Part shown: positions 53,244 through 62,036 of the stretch, in pieces
Layout: each line of letters begins with the position of its first letter
Position numbering within the stretch: position 1 is the first letter of the stretch
Source of the DNA: Mesorhizobium sp. NZP2077
Lineage (GTDB): Bacteria > Pseudomonadota > Alphaproteobacteria > Rhizobiales > Rhizobiaceae
DNA length: 64,000 nt
NCBI RefSeq assembly: GCF_013170805.1
Contig: NZ_CP051293.1
Span: 5,834,001 to 5,898,000 of the forward strand
Direction: 5' to 3'
Position numbers and translations under genes: made by a program
Notes under the pieces: generated by a model
The model's input: only the letters and a program-made list of their open reading frames with translations
Told to the model about the DNA's origin: nothing
Database searches by the model: none

Positions 53244-55817
53244 ATGAGCGCCGACGACAAGACGCGAATATCGCCGCAGGTCGCCAACACCGCGGTCGGC
53301 ACGCAGCTCAGCGGCATCTACGAACTTGACGAACGGATCGCGTTCGGCGGCATGGGAGAGGTCTATCGCGGCCACAACATCCAGACCGGAGACCACGTCG
53401 CCATCAAGATCGTGCTGCCCGAGTTTGCCCGTGATCAGACGATCCTGTCCTTGTTCCGCAAGGAGGCCTCGATCCTCAACCATTTGTCGCATGACGCGGT
53501 CGTGCGATACCACGTCTTCACCATCGATCCCGGGATCGGCCGTCCCTACCTCGCCATGGAATTCGTCGACGGCGAGTCGCTGTTCGACATCATGCGACGT
53601 GGCCCGATGCCGACGGAAGAGGTGCGCAAGCTCTGTCATCGCCTCGCATCCGGCCTGGCCGCCGTGCATCAGGCGGGAGCAATCCATCGCGACCTCTCGC
53701 CCGATAACATCATCCTGCCGGGGGGGCGGGTCGACCGCGCAAAGATCATCGATTTCGGCATCGCTCGATCGGCGACCGTGGGCGGCGAGACGTTGATCGG
53801 CGGAAAGTTCGCGGGAAAGTACAACTACGTTTCACCCGAACAGCTCGGGCTGTACAGCGGCGACGTCAGCGAGCAGTCCGACATCTACAGCCTTGGGCTG
53901 GTGCTGGCCGCCGCCCTGCGCGGCAAGCCGATCGACATGAGCGGATCACAGTACGAGATCATCGAAAAGCGCCGGACCGTGCCTGATCTCTCCGACATCG
54001 ACGACGATTTTCGTGGCATTGTCGAAGCCATGCTGCAGCCGGATCCGCAAGACCGGCCGGTCAGCATGGCTGACATCGCCAGGATGACGCGCGGCGAAGA
54101 CGAAGCGACAACACCGCCGCCATCCAGGACACCCCGCGACCGGCCGGCTTTGCCAGCGGCCGGGCAAACGCTTGTTCCTGATCCCGGGTCGCGGCCCCAG
54201 CCCTCCAATGTCGCGGGCCACAGCGCGCCGACGGCAACGGGTCCGGGCGAGCAGGGCTTCGTTCCGCATGTCCGGCCCGCGCATTTGTCCAGACCGTTGC
54301 CTTCGCCGGTCGTCGGCCCTCCGCACGCGCTCGCCACGGATGTACGTGGAAAATCCACGAAGACGCGAACCATCGCGATTGCTGCCCTGGCGACGCTGGC
54401 TGTCGCATCAGGCGCGGGCCTGTATCTGAGCGGCTTCATGACGCCTGCGACCCCGACTGCCGGCAAGACATCGCTTTCGCCCGAACCATCGAAGCCTGTA
54501 GCAGCGGAGACGTCAAAGCCGACCCCCACGGACAAGGTCGCGAGCGCCCCCGAGCCGGCAACGACAGTTCCGCCCGCGCAGCCGGAAGCCGGCGTGCCGC
54601 CGGCTGAAAAACAGCCCGATGCCGTGGCGAGCCAACAGCCGCTGCCGGCCAAGCCCGCCGATATCCCCTCGCAGGCTGAGCCCCCCCCGAAGCCGCCGGC
54701 AACGGCAGCGCAATCGCAAACAGAGGCCAGCGCGCCGCAAGCTGGAAGCCAGACAGATGCCAAGGCCGTGAAGACGGCGGAGCCGGCAAAGCCCATTGCT
54801 CCCCCGCAAGCCACGGAACCACCAAAGCCATTGGCAACGGAAGTGCAGCAGCCGTCCGCAAAGACATCGCCGACACCCCAGCCGGATACGATGGCCAGCA
54901 ACAATCAAACGGCAACTCCGGCGCATGAGACGACAGCTCCGCCCGCGACAGCCGAGAAGGTGGCAACGCCGCCACCGGCCGAGCCGAAGGTTGTGGAGAC
55001 CCCAAAGCCCGAGCCTCGGATCAGCCAGCCGGAAGCGCCCAAGCCGGCAATGCCGGCACCCAAACCTACTTCAGGCCCGACGGATGTCGCGAAAACCGAG
55101 AACCAAGCGGCGCCGGCCAGCCAGCCGGACCAACCAGTCGTCGCTTTGAACGTGCCCAAACCGGCGGTCCCCCCGGTCGTCGATGACAGCGCGCAACGTG
55201 TCTCCTGGGTTCGCGACTTCGGCGGCGGCGACTGTTTCTATGCGACCATGACGTCGTCGACCGACAAGGCCGCCGCGATCGAAGGCTTTGGCACCGCGGT
55301 GCAGCCATTCGAACGGATGCTCGGCGATTTCCAGGCAAAATTCCATGTCGAGCCGGACATCAGCGTCCGCCTCATCGAGCCAAGCCAGTGCGAAGTCACC
55401 AACTTTCTGCGCTTTCTCGGGCAGACCGCAGCCGACAAGCCGCAGCTTGTTCTCGACCGGACATCGGTGCCTGATGGTACGCCGATCAGCGGCACGCTCG
55501 TGACGCGCGGCGGGCTTATTTCCAGCGTCCTGCTGATCGATCACAAAGGCATGGTATTCAATCTCGACGACCGCATCATCGCACATTCCGCCAAGGCTAC
55601 CTTCAACATCCCGATTGGCCTTGGCGCCGCCGACAAGGCCGCCGGGAAGGCCGTGCCGCAGATCATAATGGTGATCACCGGCCCGCAGGATATCCAGGCG
55701 GCAGCCTTCTCGACGCCGACGCCAGCCTCGGTGCTGCTGCCCAAAATTCTCGAAGAGATCGAAACCGACGGATCGCAATTTTCAGCCACCGCCAAGTATT
55801 TCCGGCTCGGCGGATAG
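53244..55817 (+). CDS. ppkA: Type VI secretion serine/threonine kinase PpkA
   Basis: An 857-residue membrane kinase. The cytoplasmic kinase domain (about 25-285) has FGGMGEVYRG, Lys55 in VAIK, HRDLSPDN (Asp150), DFG (170-172) and YVSPEQ. One membrane segment is at about 375-398. A very long Pro/Ala/Lys-rich stretch (about 400-655) follows, then a periplasmic globular domain (about 660-857). It should sense an envelope signal and phosphorylate an FHA protein to activate secretion. Which of the two FHA proteins is its target is open. Confidence 0.93.
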   Translation: MSADDKTRISPQVANTAVGTQLSGIYELDERIAFGGMGEVYRGHNIQTGDHVAIKIVLPEFARDQTILSLFRKEASILNHLSHDAVVRYHVFTIDPGIGRPYLAMEFVDGESLFDIMRRGPMPTEEVRKLCHRLASGLAAVHQAGAIHRDLSPDNIILPGGRVDRAKIIDFGIARSATVGGETLIGGKFAGKYNYVSPEQLGLYSGDVSEQSDIYSLGLVLAAALRGKPIDMSGSQYEIIEKRRTVPDLSDIDDDFRGIVEAMLQPDPQDRPVSMADIARMTRGEDEATTPPPSRTPRDRPALPAAGQTLVPDPGSRPQPSNVAGHSAPTATGPGEQGFVPHVRPAHLSRPLPSPVVGPPHALATDVRGKSTKTRTIAIAALATLAVASGAGLYLSGFMTPATPTAGKTSLSPEPSKPVAAETSKPTPTDKVASAPEPATTVPPAQPEAGVPPAEKQPDAVASQQPLPAKPADIPSQAEPPPKPPATAAQSQTEASAPQAGSQTDAKAVKTAEPAKPIAPPQATEPPKPLATEVQQPSAKTSPTPQPDTMASNNQTATPAHETTAPPATAEKVATPPPAEPKVVETPKPEPRISQPEAPKPAMPAPKPTSGPTDVAKTENQAAPASQPDQPVVALNVPKPAVPPVVDDSAQRVSWVRDFGGGDCFYATMTSSTDKAAAIEGFGTAVQPFERMLGDFQAKFHVEPDISVRLIEPSQCEVTNFLRFLGQTAADKPQLVLDRTSVPDGTPISGTLVTRGGLISSVLLIDHKGMVFNLDDRIIAHSAKATFNIPIGLGAADKAAGKAVPQIIMVITGPQDIQAAAFSTPTPASVLLPKILEEIETDGSQFSATAKYFRLGG

Positions 55818-55925
55818 CATGGGCGCCCGATGGAACGCTGCCGCGCGTGTTTGCCCAACTCGTCCGCTGACCTGCCCAGAGAGCAGCGTGATCCGGCTCG
55901 AGCGCTGCTTGCCCTGACGGACCGC

Positions 55926-56336
55926 ATGAAGCTTGCGGTCATGGCAGGGGCAGCACTGCTGGCCGTGCTGTTGTCCAGCGAAGCGCGCGCCGAATTCACG
56001 GTCTGCAACCAGACACTCGACGTCGTCAATCTGGCGGTCGGCCAGAAGGTCGACAATGCGGACCAGACCGACGGATGGTGGACCATCGGCGCAAATCAAT
56101 GCGTGAACGTCATCCGCGAAGAACTGACGAACCGCTACATCTACATCTATGCGACTGATGTGTTTGGCCATGCGATCCTGACCGGGTCGACCGAGATGTG
56201 CATCGAGCGGCGGCGTTTCTCGATCCGCGGCATCGACGAGTGCTGGCAGCGCGGCCATATCGCGGCGCAATTTCTCGAAGTCGATACGCTTGAACAGGTG
56301 CGGTGGACCTTCTTCCTGACCGGAAGCAATCCGTGA
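55926..56336 (+). CDS. DUF1036 family secreted protein
   Basis: A 136-residue protein with a signal peptide (MKLAVMAGAALLAVLLSSEARA) and a DUF1036-type mature domain with TVCNQTLDVVNLAVG, DGWWTIGANQCV and IYIYATDVFG. The function of the family is unknown. ATG 55926 was chosen because the signal peptide begins there; an in-frame ATG at 55830 has no signal. It lies between ppkA and the M23 gene, overlapping the latter (GTGA), so it is part of the ppkA transcription unit. Confidence 0.8.
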   Translation: MKLAVMAGAALLAVLLSSEARAEFTVCNQTLDVVNLAVGQKVDNADQTDGWWTIGANQCVNVIREELTNRYIYIYATDVFGHAILTGSTEMCIERRRFSIRGIDECWQRGHIAAQFLEVDTLEQVRWTFFLTGSNP

Positions 56337-58756
56337 CGCACAGTATCGACACCAGCTTCAGGGAGAAAAAACAGGCGCGCGCTGCGCTGCGCAGGCGTAC
56401 GCTCTGGCGTCGGCGCATTGCCGGGTTCGCCGTAATTGTCCTGCTTTCCATCGCCGCCGGTTTCTACTTCACTGCGGACTATTGGTCGTTCGGCGACGAA
56501 GACGAGGAGCTGCACGCAGTCGAAGGTGCGGACGATGTGCCGGCCGATGCATCCGTCTATGTGCCGGCCATCATCGACCTGGCGGGAGATCCGATGTGGA
56601 TTACGCTAGCGCCCGATGCCGACACGGCAAGCAAGGGTCATACGGTAGCGCGCCCGGTCGAGCTCGACAGTTCCGGCGCCTCGCCGCAGATCGAGATCCT
56701 CTCCGATGTGATGCTGAGTGCCAGCGAAAAATTCATGACGACGATCCCGTCGACGCAGGAGGACTTCGCATTCTTCCAGGCACAGCGGCGGACCGCTCCG
56801 ACACCTCCGGCCGCCGCACCCACTGAGCAGGCCGCTCCGCCTGCCCCGGCGGTGGCGCCTGACGACCAGCAGGGCGACCTGAATAACGAGCTGGCGGCAC
56901 CCGATGCGAGCGGAGCCCCGGTCGGTTCGGCGCCCAAGCCGGATGCCGACGACCCGGAGGCCGGCTGGGGAGAGACCATCGATCAGGGCGAGGCAGCGCT
57001 GCCCGCCTTCAAGAAGACCCAGATCGAGAACAATACGACCGTCGCAACCGTGACCAGCGAGTACCAGCGCTTCGAGGCGACCGAAGACACGTTCGTGAAG
57101 ATCCTCAACGACCGCAGCCTGGACAGCGTGGCACTCGATGCACATTTCTCCGCCGACGATGCCAAGCTGGCCGGCGAAGCCCTGAAGGCGCTCTTCAACC
57201 GGGACGGTCTGGAACCGGGTTATGTCGTTGCCATGCGCGGCTTCCGGCCGAACCGCGAGACGACGACGATGTCGCTGATGCAGGTGTCGATCTACGCCAA
57301 GAATGTCTTTGTCGGCACGCTGACGCGCAACGCCGCGGGCGCCTTCGTGTCGGGTGTGGACCCCTGGGTCCGCGAGGACCTGTTCAACTATTCCGGTGCC
57401 GATCAAGGCGGGCCCAAGCGGCAATACCGCCTGCTCGACGCGATCTATTCGACGGCTGCGCGCAACAAGGTTCCAACCGGCGTCATCGGCGAGGCGATCA
57501 TGTACCTGTCGCGAGGGCAGGACCTCGACGCCTTCGCCAGCGAGGACCAGCGCCTGGTGCTGATCTACTCGCAGACGCCGCGCGGCAAGGAAGAGACGTC
57601 CGGGCGGGTCCTTTATGTCGGCGTTCAGGGCGGTGAGAAGACCATCGACTGTTTCGTCTTCCAGCAGAGCGACGGCCAGTTCGCCTGTGTCACCGGCAAT
57701 GACGAGGTGCGCTCGCTGACTGTCGCCAACGGCATGGTGACGCCGGTGAACGGGGTCATGACCTCGACCTTCGGCCCGCGCAAGCACCCGATCCTCGGCG
57801 TCGTTCGCATCCACAAGGGTGTCGATTGGGCAGCCCCTGTCGGCACACCGATCATGGCGGCCTTCGACGGCGAAATCAGCTTCCAGGGCGATGGCGGCAG
57901 CTATGGCAATCTGGTGAAGATTTCGCATGCGAATGGGCGCGAGACGCGCTACGCGCATATGCAAAAATTCGCCATTGCGAGCGGCGTCGGCACCAAGGTG
58001 AAGGCCGGGGACGTCATCGGCTATATCGGCACCACCGGGCTGTCGACCGGCCCGCATTTGCATTTCGAGCTCTACCAGAACGGCGAGGCGATCGATCCGC
58101 TGGGGACGGTCACCACGGTCGCCACCTATGATACTGGCAATTCCGGCAATTCCGGCAATTCCGGCGATGTCGCCGTCGAGACGCTGACCGAGCGTATCGT
58201 TCATGTCGAAAGCGGCGGCAGCGCCCGCGCCAAGAATCCGAATTCCTCGGCGACTGGCGCCGGCCAGTTCATAACCAAGACGTGGATCCGGATGATGAAC
58301 ACCTATCGCCCGGACCTTGCACGCACGTTGTCGACCGCCGACCTCTTGGCCCTGCGCTACGACGCCACCATCTCGCGCGAGATGGTGCGCAATCTGGCGC
58401 GCGAAGGCGAGGCCTATCTACGGGCGCGTGGTCACCAGATCACAGCCGGCCGGCTCTATCTCTGTCATTTCCTGGGCATGGAAGGCGCACATCAGGTGCT
58501 GTCGGCGCCCGGTTCGGCGCAACTGAGCGCCGTGCTGGGGTCGGCCGTCATCCAGGCCAACCCGTTTCTCACCGGCAAGACAGCCAGCTATGTGGTGGAC
58601 TGGGCCGAAAGGAAGATGGGCCAGAAGCTGAGCCGCGTGGCCACCGACGCCACCCCGCCGGCTGCGACGACTGAGATCCGCCAGACATCGCCGGAGTTTG
58701 AAAAATACAAGCAGGCCGTCACCGCCCTCATCAGCTCGATTCAGACTGCGCTTTGA
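56333..58756 (+). CDS. Membrane-anchored M23 peptidase with C-terminal lysozyme/transglycosylase-like domain
   Basis: An 807-residue protein. A short basic cytoplasmic tail and one membrane segment (about 29-47) are followed by a Pro/Ala-rich region and a beta-rich stalk. The zinc endopeptidase domain (about 470-585) has HKGVDWAAPVGTP (His494) and HLHFE (His575, His577). After a GNS repeat linker, residues from about 620 resemble lytic transglycosylases (IVHVESGGSARA, GAGQFITKTW). Both could cut peptidoglycan. GTG 56333 is preceded by GGAAG and overlaps the DUF1036 stop. It may open the wall for T6SS assembly; that role is inferred. Confidence 0.85.
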   Translation: MTHSIDTSFREKKQARAALRRRTLWRRRIAGFAVIVLLSIAAGFYFTADYWSFGDEDEELHAVEGADDVPADASVYVPAIIDLAGDPMWITLAPDADTASKGHTVARPVELDSSGASPQIEILSDVMLSASEKFMTTIPSTQEDFAFFQAQRRTAPTPPAAAPTEQAAPPAPAVAPDDQQGDLNNELAAPDASGAPVGSAPKPDADDPEAGWGETIDQGEAALPAFKKTQIENNTTVATVTSEYQRFEATEDTFVKILNDRSLDSVALDAHFSADDAKLAGEALKALFNRDGLEPGYVVAMRGFRPNRETTTMSLMQVSIYAKNVFVGTLTRNAAGAFVSGVDPWVREDLFNYSGADQGGPKRQYRLLDAIYSTAARNKVPTGVIGEAIMYLSRGQDLDAFASEDQRLVLIYSQTPRGKEETSGRVLYVGVQGGEKTIDCFVFQQSDGQFACVTGNDEVRSLTVANGMVTPVNGVMTSTFGPRKHPILGVVRIHKGVDWAAPVGTPIMAAFDGEISFQGDGGSYGNLVKISHANGRETRYAHMQKFAIASGVGTKVKAGDVIGYIGTTGLSTGPHLHFELYQNGEAIDPLGTVTTVATYDTGNSGNSGNSGDVAVETLTERIVHVESGGSARAKNPNSSATGAGQFITKTWIRMMNTYRPDLARTLSTADLLALRYDATISREMVRNLAREGEAYLRARGHQITAGRLYLCHFLGMEGAHQVLSAPGSAQLSAVLGSAVIQANPFLTGKTASYVVDWAERKMGQKLSRVATDATPPAATTEIRQTSPEFEKYKQAVTALISSIQTAL
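58136..58165 (+). repeat. 9-base tandem repeat inside the M23 gene
   Basis: Three perfect copies of GGCAATTCC at 58136-58162 plus a partial fourth encode Gly-Asn-Ser repeats. They form a flexible linker between the peptidase and the transglycosylase-like domain. The perfect repeats can change copy number in frame. Confidence 0.85.
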
Positions 58757-58922
58757 GCCGGCATTCCACGGCATCAGTCGCTCAGACTATTTGAGTCACT
58801 ATTTTCCGACCTTAGTGAACCAAAACCGCGGTCAGGACCACACAAGTCCAGGAGCCATTTTTTGGCACAGGCGACCCAGTCGCCGACGAAATTTAGCACC
58901 CTGGTGGGTAGAGGGCTGGTCC

Positions 58923-60539
58923 ATGAAAACGATCACAGTCTTTCTGAGCGGAATTATCCTGGCTTTCCTTGCCGCCTTCGGCGCCGAGGCCGCCGCGCCT
59001 GACGCCAAACGCGTCGCGCTGGTGATCGGCAACAGCAACTATGTCCATGCTGTTACCTTGCCCAACCCCGCCAACGATGCCCGCCTCATCGCATCGACGC
59101 TGCGCAATGCCGGCTTCGAGGTGATCGAAGGGGTCGATCAGGACAATGCCGGCATGCACGGCCTCATCAGCCGGTTCACCGAGCAAGCCTACGACGCCGA
59201 CCTCGCGGTCATTTTCTATGCCGGTCACGGCATGCAGGTCGACGGCAAGAACTACCTGATACCGGTCGACGCCGATTTGACGTCGCCGGCCTATCTCAAG
59301 ACCCGCACCATTCAGATCGACGACTTCATGGCCGCGCTGCCGCCCGACCCGGCGATTGGCGTCATCATCCTCGATGCCTGCCGCGACAATCCGCTGGCAA
59401 GAACGCTGGCGGCCTCGCTGCCGAAAAGCCGTTCCACCTCGCTGGGCACCGGCCTGGCGCCGGTCGAAGCGAGGTCGGACGGCGTCGGCACCGGCGGCCT
59501 GCTGATTGCCTATGCGACGGATCCTGGCGCCATCGCCTTCGACGGCGACGGGGCCGACAGTCCTTACTCCACTGCGCTGGCCAAGCATCTGACCGAACCC
59601 GGCGTCGAAATCCAGAGCGCGCTGACGCGCGTGCGCGGCGAAGTGACCGAAACCACGCAAGGCCGCCAGCGGCCGTGGCATAACGCATCGTTGGGACGCG
59701 AGGTTTTCCTGGGAAAACCCGTCGCGGCGGGGGCGGTTGCAAATCCCGTGGCCGACGCATCGAACGCAGCCGCGACATCTGCTCCTGTCGCCAGTGACTC
59801 TCCTTCCTGGGAAGTCGAGCAACGTCTTTGGGATGAGGCTTCGAAGCACAATTCTGGTCCGTTCTACCAGGCCTATCTCGACCAGTTTCCGAACGGTCGC
59901 TTCGCCACCGTGGCGCGGCTGAACATCGACGAACTGAACGGCCCGACAGCTCAAAACCGGCAGGTCGCGGCACTCGATACGAACCAGGCGAACGCCGGTT
60001 CCGGCTCCGCCGAGCGGACCTCTGGCAGCGTTCCGGACGAAGTGAAGCAGACGCCGGGCACCGAATTGTCCGAAAGTGCGATCGGCCTCGACCGTCAGGG
60101 CCGCATCGACCTGCAATTGCGGCTCGAAGCGTTGGGCAACGAGATTGGGCGCATCGACGGAACCCTGAGCTCTCAGACCCGTGAGGCGATCGGCATCTGG
60201 CAAGCCGACAACGGACTGCCGCAGACCACCTTCCTGACGCGCGAGCAACTGGCGTTCCTCGTGATCCAGTCAGATCCGATGATGGCAGCCGTGCGTGCCA
60301 GATACGCCGCCGATCAAGCCCGTACGGCGCAACCGAACAAGCCCGTTGTGCAGAAGGCCCGCACGATGAGGCCGATGGCACAGAAACCCCACAAGCAGCA
60401 GCAGGCCATTTCGAAGTGGCGCAACCGCCAAACCATGGTGCGGCTGGATGATGCTCCGCGCCGGCGCAACAACGACTTCCTGACAAGGGCACTGATCTTC
60501 GGAGCCGGTGTCGCGATAGGGGGCGTGCTCAAACACTGA
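58923..60539 (+). CDS. Secreted caspase-family (C14) protein 1
   Basis: A 538-residue protein with an N-terminal signal peptide (about 1-24) and a caspase-like domain at about 28-260. The catalytic dyad is His102 in YAGHGM and Cys153 in LDACRDNP, both intact. The C-terminal half contains a short repeat-like segment (LWDEASKHNSGPFYQAYLDQFPNG), a region resembling a peptidoglycan-binding fold (GRIDLQLRLEALG), and a basic stretch ending in a hydrophobic tail. ATG 58923 begins the signal peptide. A 166-base gap separates it from the M23 gene. Its target is unknown. Confidence 0.85.
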   Translation: MKTITVFLSGIILAFLAAFGAEAAAPDAKRVALVIGNSNYVHAVTLPNPANDARLIASTLRNAGFEVIEGVDQDNAGMHGLISRFTEQAYDADLAVIFYAGHGMQVDGKNYLIPVDADLTSPAYLKTRTIQIDDFMAALPPDPAIGVIILDACRDNPLARTLAASLPKSRSTSLGTGLAPVEARSDGVGTGGLLIAYATDPGAIAFDGDGADSPYSTALAKHLTEPGVEIQSALTRVRGEVTETTQGRQRPWHNASLGREVFLGKPVAAGAVANPVADASNAAATSAPVASDSPSWEVEQRLWDEASKHNSGPFYQAYLDQFPNGRFATVARLNIDELNGPTAQNRQVAALDTNQANAGSGSAERTSGSVPDEVKQTPGTELSESAIGLDRQGRIDLQLRLEALGNEIGRIDGTLSSQTREAIGIWQADNGLPQTTFLTREQLAFLVIQSDPMMAAVRARYAADQARTAQPNKPVVQKARTMRPMAQKPHKQQQAISKWRNRQTMVRLDDAPRRRNNDFLTRALIFGAGVAIGGVLKH

Positions 60540-60544
60540 CACCC

Positions 60545-60618
60545 AGAGCAATTCCCAAGGGAAAAGCGCCACGCGCTTTCCCGGGAAAAACCGCTTCCAC
60601 TTTTCCTGGAATTGCTCT
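60545..60618. repeat. Intergenic palindromic element, copy 1 (AGAGCAATTCC...GGAATTGCTCT)
   Basis: Perfect 11-base terminal inverted repeats at 60545-60555 and 60608-60618 enclose a nested imperfect palindrome (AGCGCCACGCGCT). It fills the gap between two convergent genes. A shorter related copy is at 61983-62030. Dispersed elements of this look are known in rhizobial genomes. In RNA it would form a long stem and may terminate or protect both transcripts. Confidence 0.8.
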
Positions 60619-60624
60619 GGCGCG

Positions 60625-61161
60625 CTACTGCGTCTTGATCCGCATTTCCACGCGGCGGTTGAGCGGATCGTAGGGGTTGGGGCTACGCGGATTCTTTTCG
60701 CCCATGCCGATCGCGTTGATGCGGGTGGGATCCACACCGCTGGCCGTCAGGAAGGCTGCCACCGATTTCGCACGTCGTTGCGACAGGCCTTCGTTGTAGT
60801 GCACCGTGCCGGTGGCGTCGGTGTAGCCTTCGACGACGAAGCTGAACGTGCTCAGCCGGCTGTCCTTCAGCGCCTTGGCGAACTCGTCGAGTTCAGCGCG
60901 CGCGGTGGTGTCGAGTGTGGCCGAATCCAAGCCGAAATTGATCAGCATATCGAGGCTGGATTTTCCTTGCGGCGCGTCCTTTGCCTTGGTCTTGCTCTTG
61001 CACTCCTCCTCGGTGCCGACGCAGATTCCCCGCGACTTGCCGAGATCGGCCGCGCCGGTAAAAAACTTCACGATGTCTTCTGATTTCTGAACGGGATCGG
61101 CGGAAGCGTGGGTCGAGAAAAACACGACCGCCAACACAAAGGCTGACTTGCCCCACTGCAT
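60625..61161 (-). CDS. OmpA-family periplasmic protein
   Basis: A 178-residue protein with a signal peptide (about 1-22, ending in HASA) and a C-terminal OmpA-like peptidoglycan-binding domain (about 70-178; VVEGYTDATGT, LSQRRAKSVAAFL, PLNRRVEMRIKTQ). ATG 61161 is preceded by CAGGAGT. An in-frame start at 61212 adds residues ahead of the signal peptide. It is convergent with the first caspase-like gene. Without the beta-barrel it is probably a soluble periplasmic peptidoglycan binder. Confidence 0.88.
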   Translation of the reverse strand: MQWGKSAFVLAVVFFSTHASADPVQKSEDIVKFFTGAADLGKSRGICVGTEEECKSKTKAKDAPQGKSSLDMLINFGLDSATLDTTARAELDEFAKALKDSRLSTFSFVVEGYTDATGTVHYNEGLSQRRAKSVAAFLTASGVDPTRINAIGMGEKNPRSPNPYDPLNRRVEMRIKTQ

Positions 61162-61353
61162 AGCGGTTACTCCTGTTTGAGCATCCGATTTGGACGATGG
61201 TGATGATACCAAAGTTCATGGCAATTGTCTGTCGATAAGCGCTGAGTGCATTATAGTGCCGATGGGGTGTTGCAGCAGCACAAGGTTCAGACTTGACCCG
61301 CGCCGCGCCTGAGGCTTGAGTGGCCAAGGCTTCTCGATGAAAGCGTGGCGGTC

Positions 61354-61929
61354 ATGGCCAATGGGCTCCGATTCAAGACGGCACGAGATCTTTTCACGGC
61401 TTGTCCGGCCATTGCCCGGGACATGAGAACCCTTCCAACCGACCAAAACTCGATCGCGTTTTGCCGCGAGCTGCTCGCCGGGCGCGTTCCTGAGGAAGCG
61501 ATCACATTCTGTGCCTACCTGCTTGCCGAGCGGGCCGCGGTCTGGTGGGCGCATGAATGCCTGAGCCATCTGACCGAGCTGTTCGATGGGACTGATCAGG
61601 AATTGCTGGCGCGTGTTGGCGACTGGGTGGGTGAACCGGACAATCCCCGCCATCAGGCAGCCGTCAGCACAGCGGCAGTGACACCCCCTGCGACGCCGGT
61701 CGGCTGGATTGCGCTGGCTGCCGGATGGCGTGACAATGGTTCGGCCATGTCCGCGACGATAACACCGGCATTGCAGCCATTACCCGCCGCCCACGCCGTC
61801 AATGCCGGGATACTGGCCGGACTGGCCCGTGTCGCTCTCGCCGACCGGTTTGCCGTTCTTTCGGCATTTGTCGAAATGGGCATCCAGATGGCCGAGATCG
61901 AGGCGCGCCAATCGGCGGATGCCTATTAG
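61354..61929 (+). CDS. DUF6931-like protein of unknown function
   Basis: A 191-residue soluble protein, Ala-rich and largely helical, with FKTARDLFTACPAIARDM, SIAFCRELLAGRVPEEAITFCAYLL and AVWWAHECL. The pattern looks like the DUF6931 group seen near T6SS and envelope genes; I cannot give a function. The start may be ATG 61354 or GTG 61345; neither has a strong ribosome binding site. It is transcribed opposite to both neighbours and ends in a hairpin-bearing gap. Confidence 0.65.
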   Translation: MANGLRFKTARDLFTACPAIARDMRTLPTDQNSIAFCRELLAGRVPEEAITFCAYLLAERAAVWWAHECLSHLTELFDGTDQELLARVGDWVGEPDNPRHQAAVSTAAVTPPATPVGWIALAAGWRDNGSAMSATITPALQPLPAAHAVNAGILAGLARVALADRFAVLSAFVEMGIQMAEIEARQSADAY

Positions 61930-61964
61930 AGCAGTTCACCATTTCACGGAAACGGTGAACTGCT
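61930..61964. terminator. Hairpin after the DUF6931-like gene
   Basis: Perfect 11-base arms AGCAGTTCACC (61930-61940) and GGTGAACTGCT (61954-61964) begin one base after the stop codon and are followed by TTAATTCTTTG. The position and the T-rich sequence after the stem fit an intrinsic terminator for the plus-strand gene. Confidence 0.6.
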
Positions 61965-61982
61965 TTAATTCTTTGTGTTGAC

Positions 61983-62030
61983 GCAATTCCCAAGGGAAAG
62001 CGCTACACACTTTTCCTGGAATTGCTCTTG
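61983..62030. repeat. Intergenic palindromic element, copy 2 (shorter)
   Basis: GCAATTCC at 61983-61990 pairs with GGAATTGC at 62018-62025, with shared inner sequence CAAGGGAAA...CACTTTTCCT as in copy 1. The central palindrome of copy 1 is reduced here. It lies at the convergent end of the second caspase-like gene. Confidence 0.75.
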
Positions 62031-62036
62031 AGCCGC

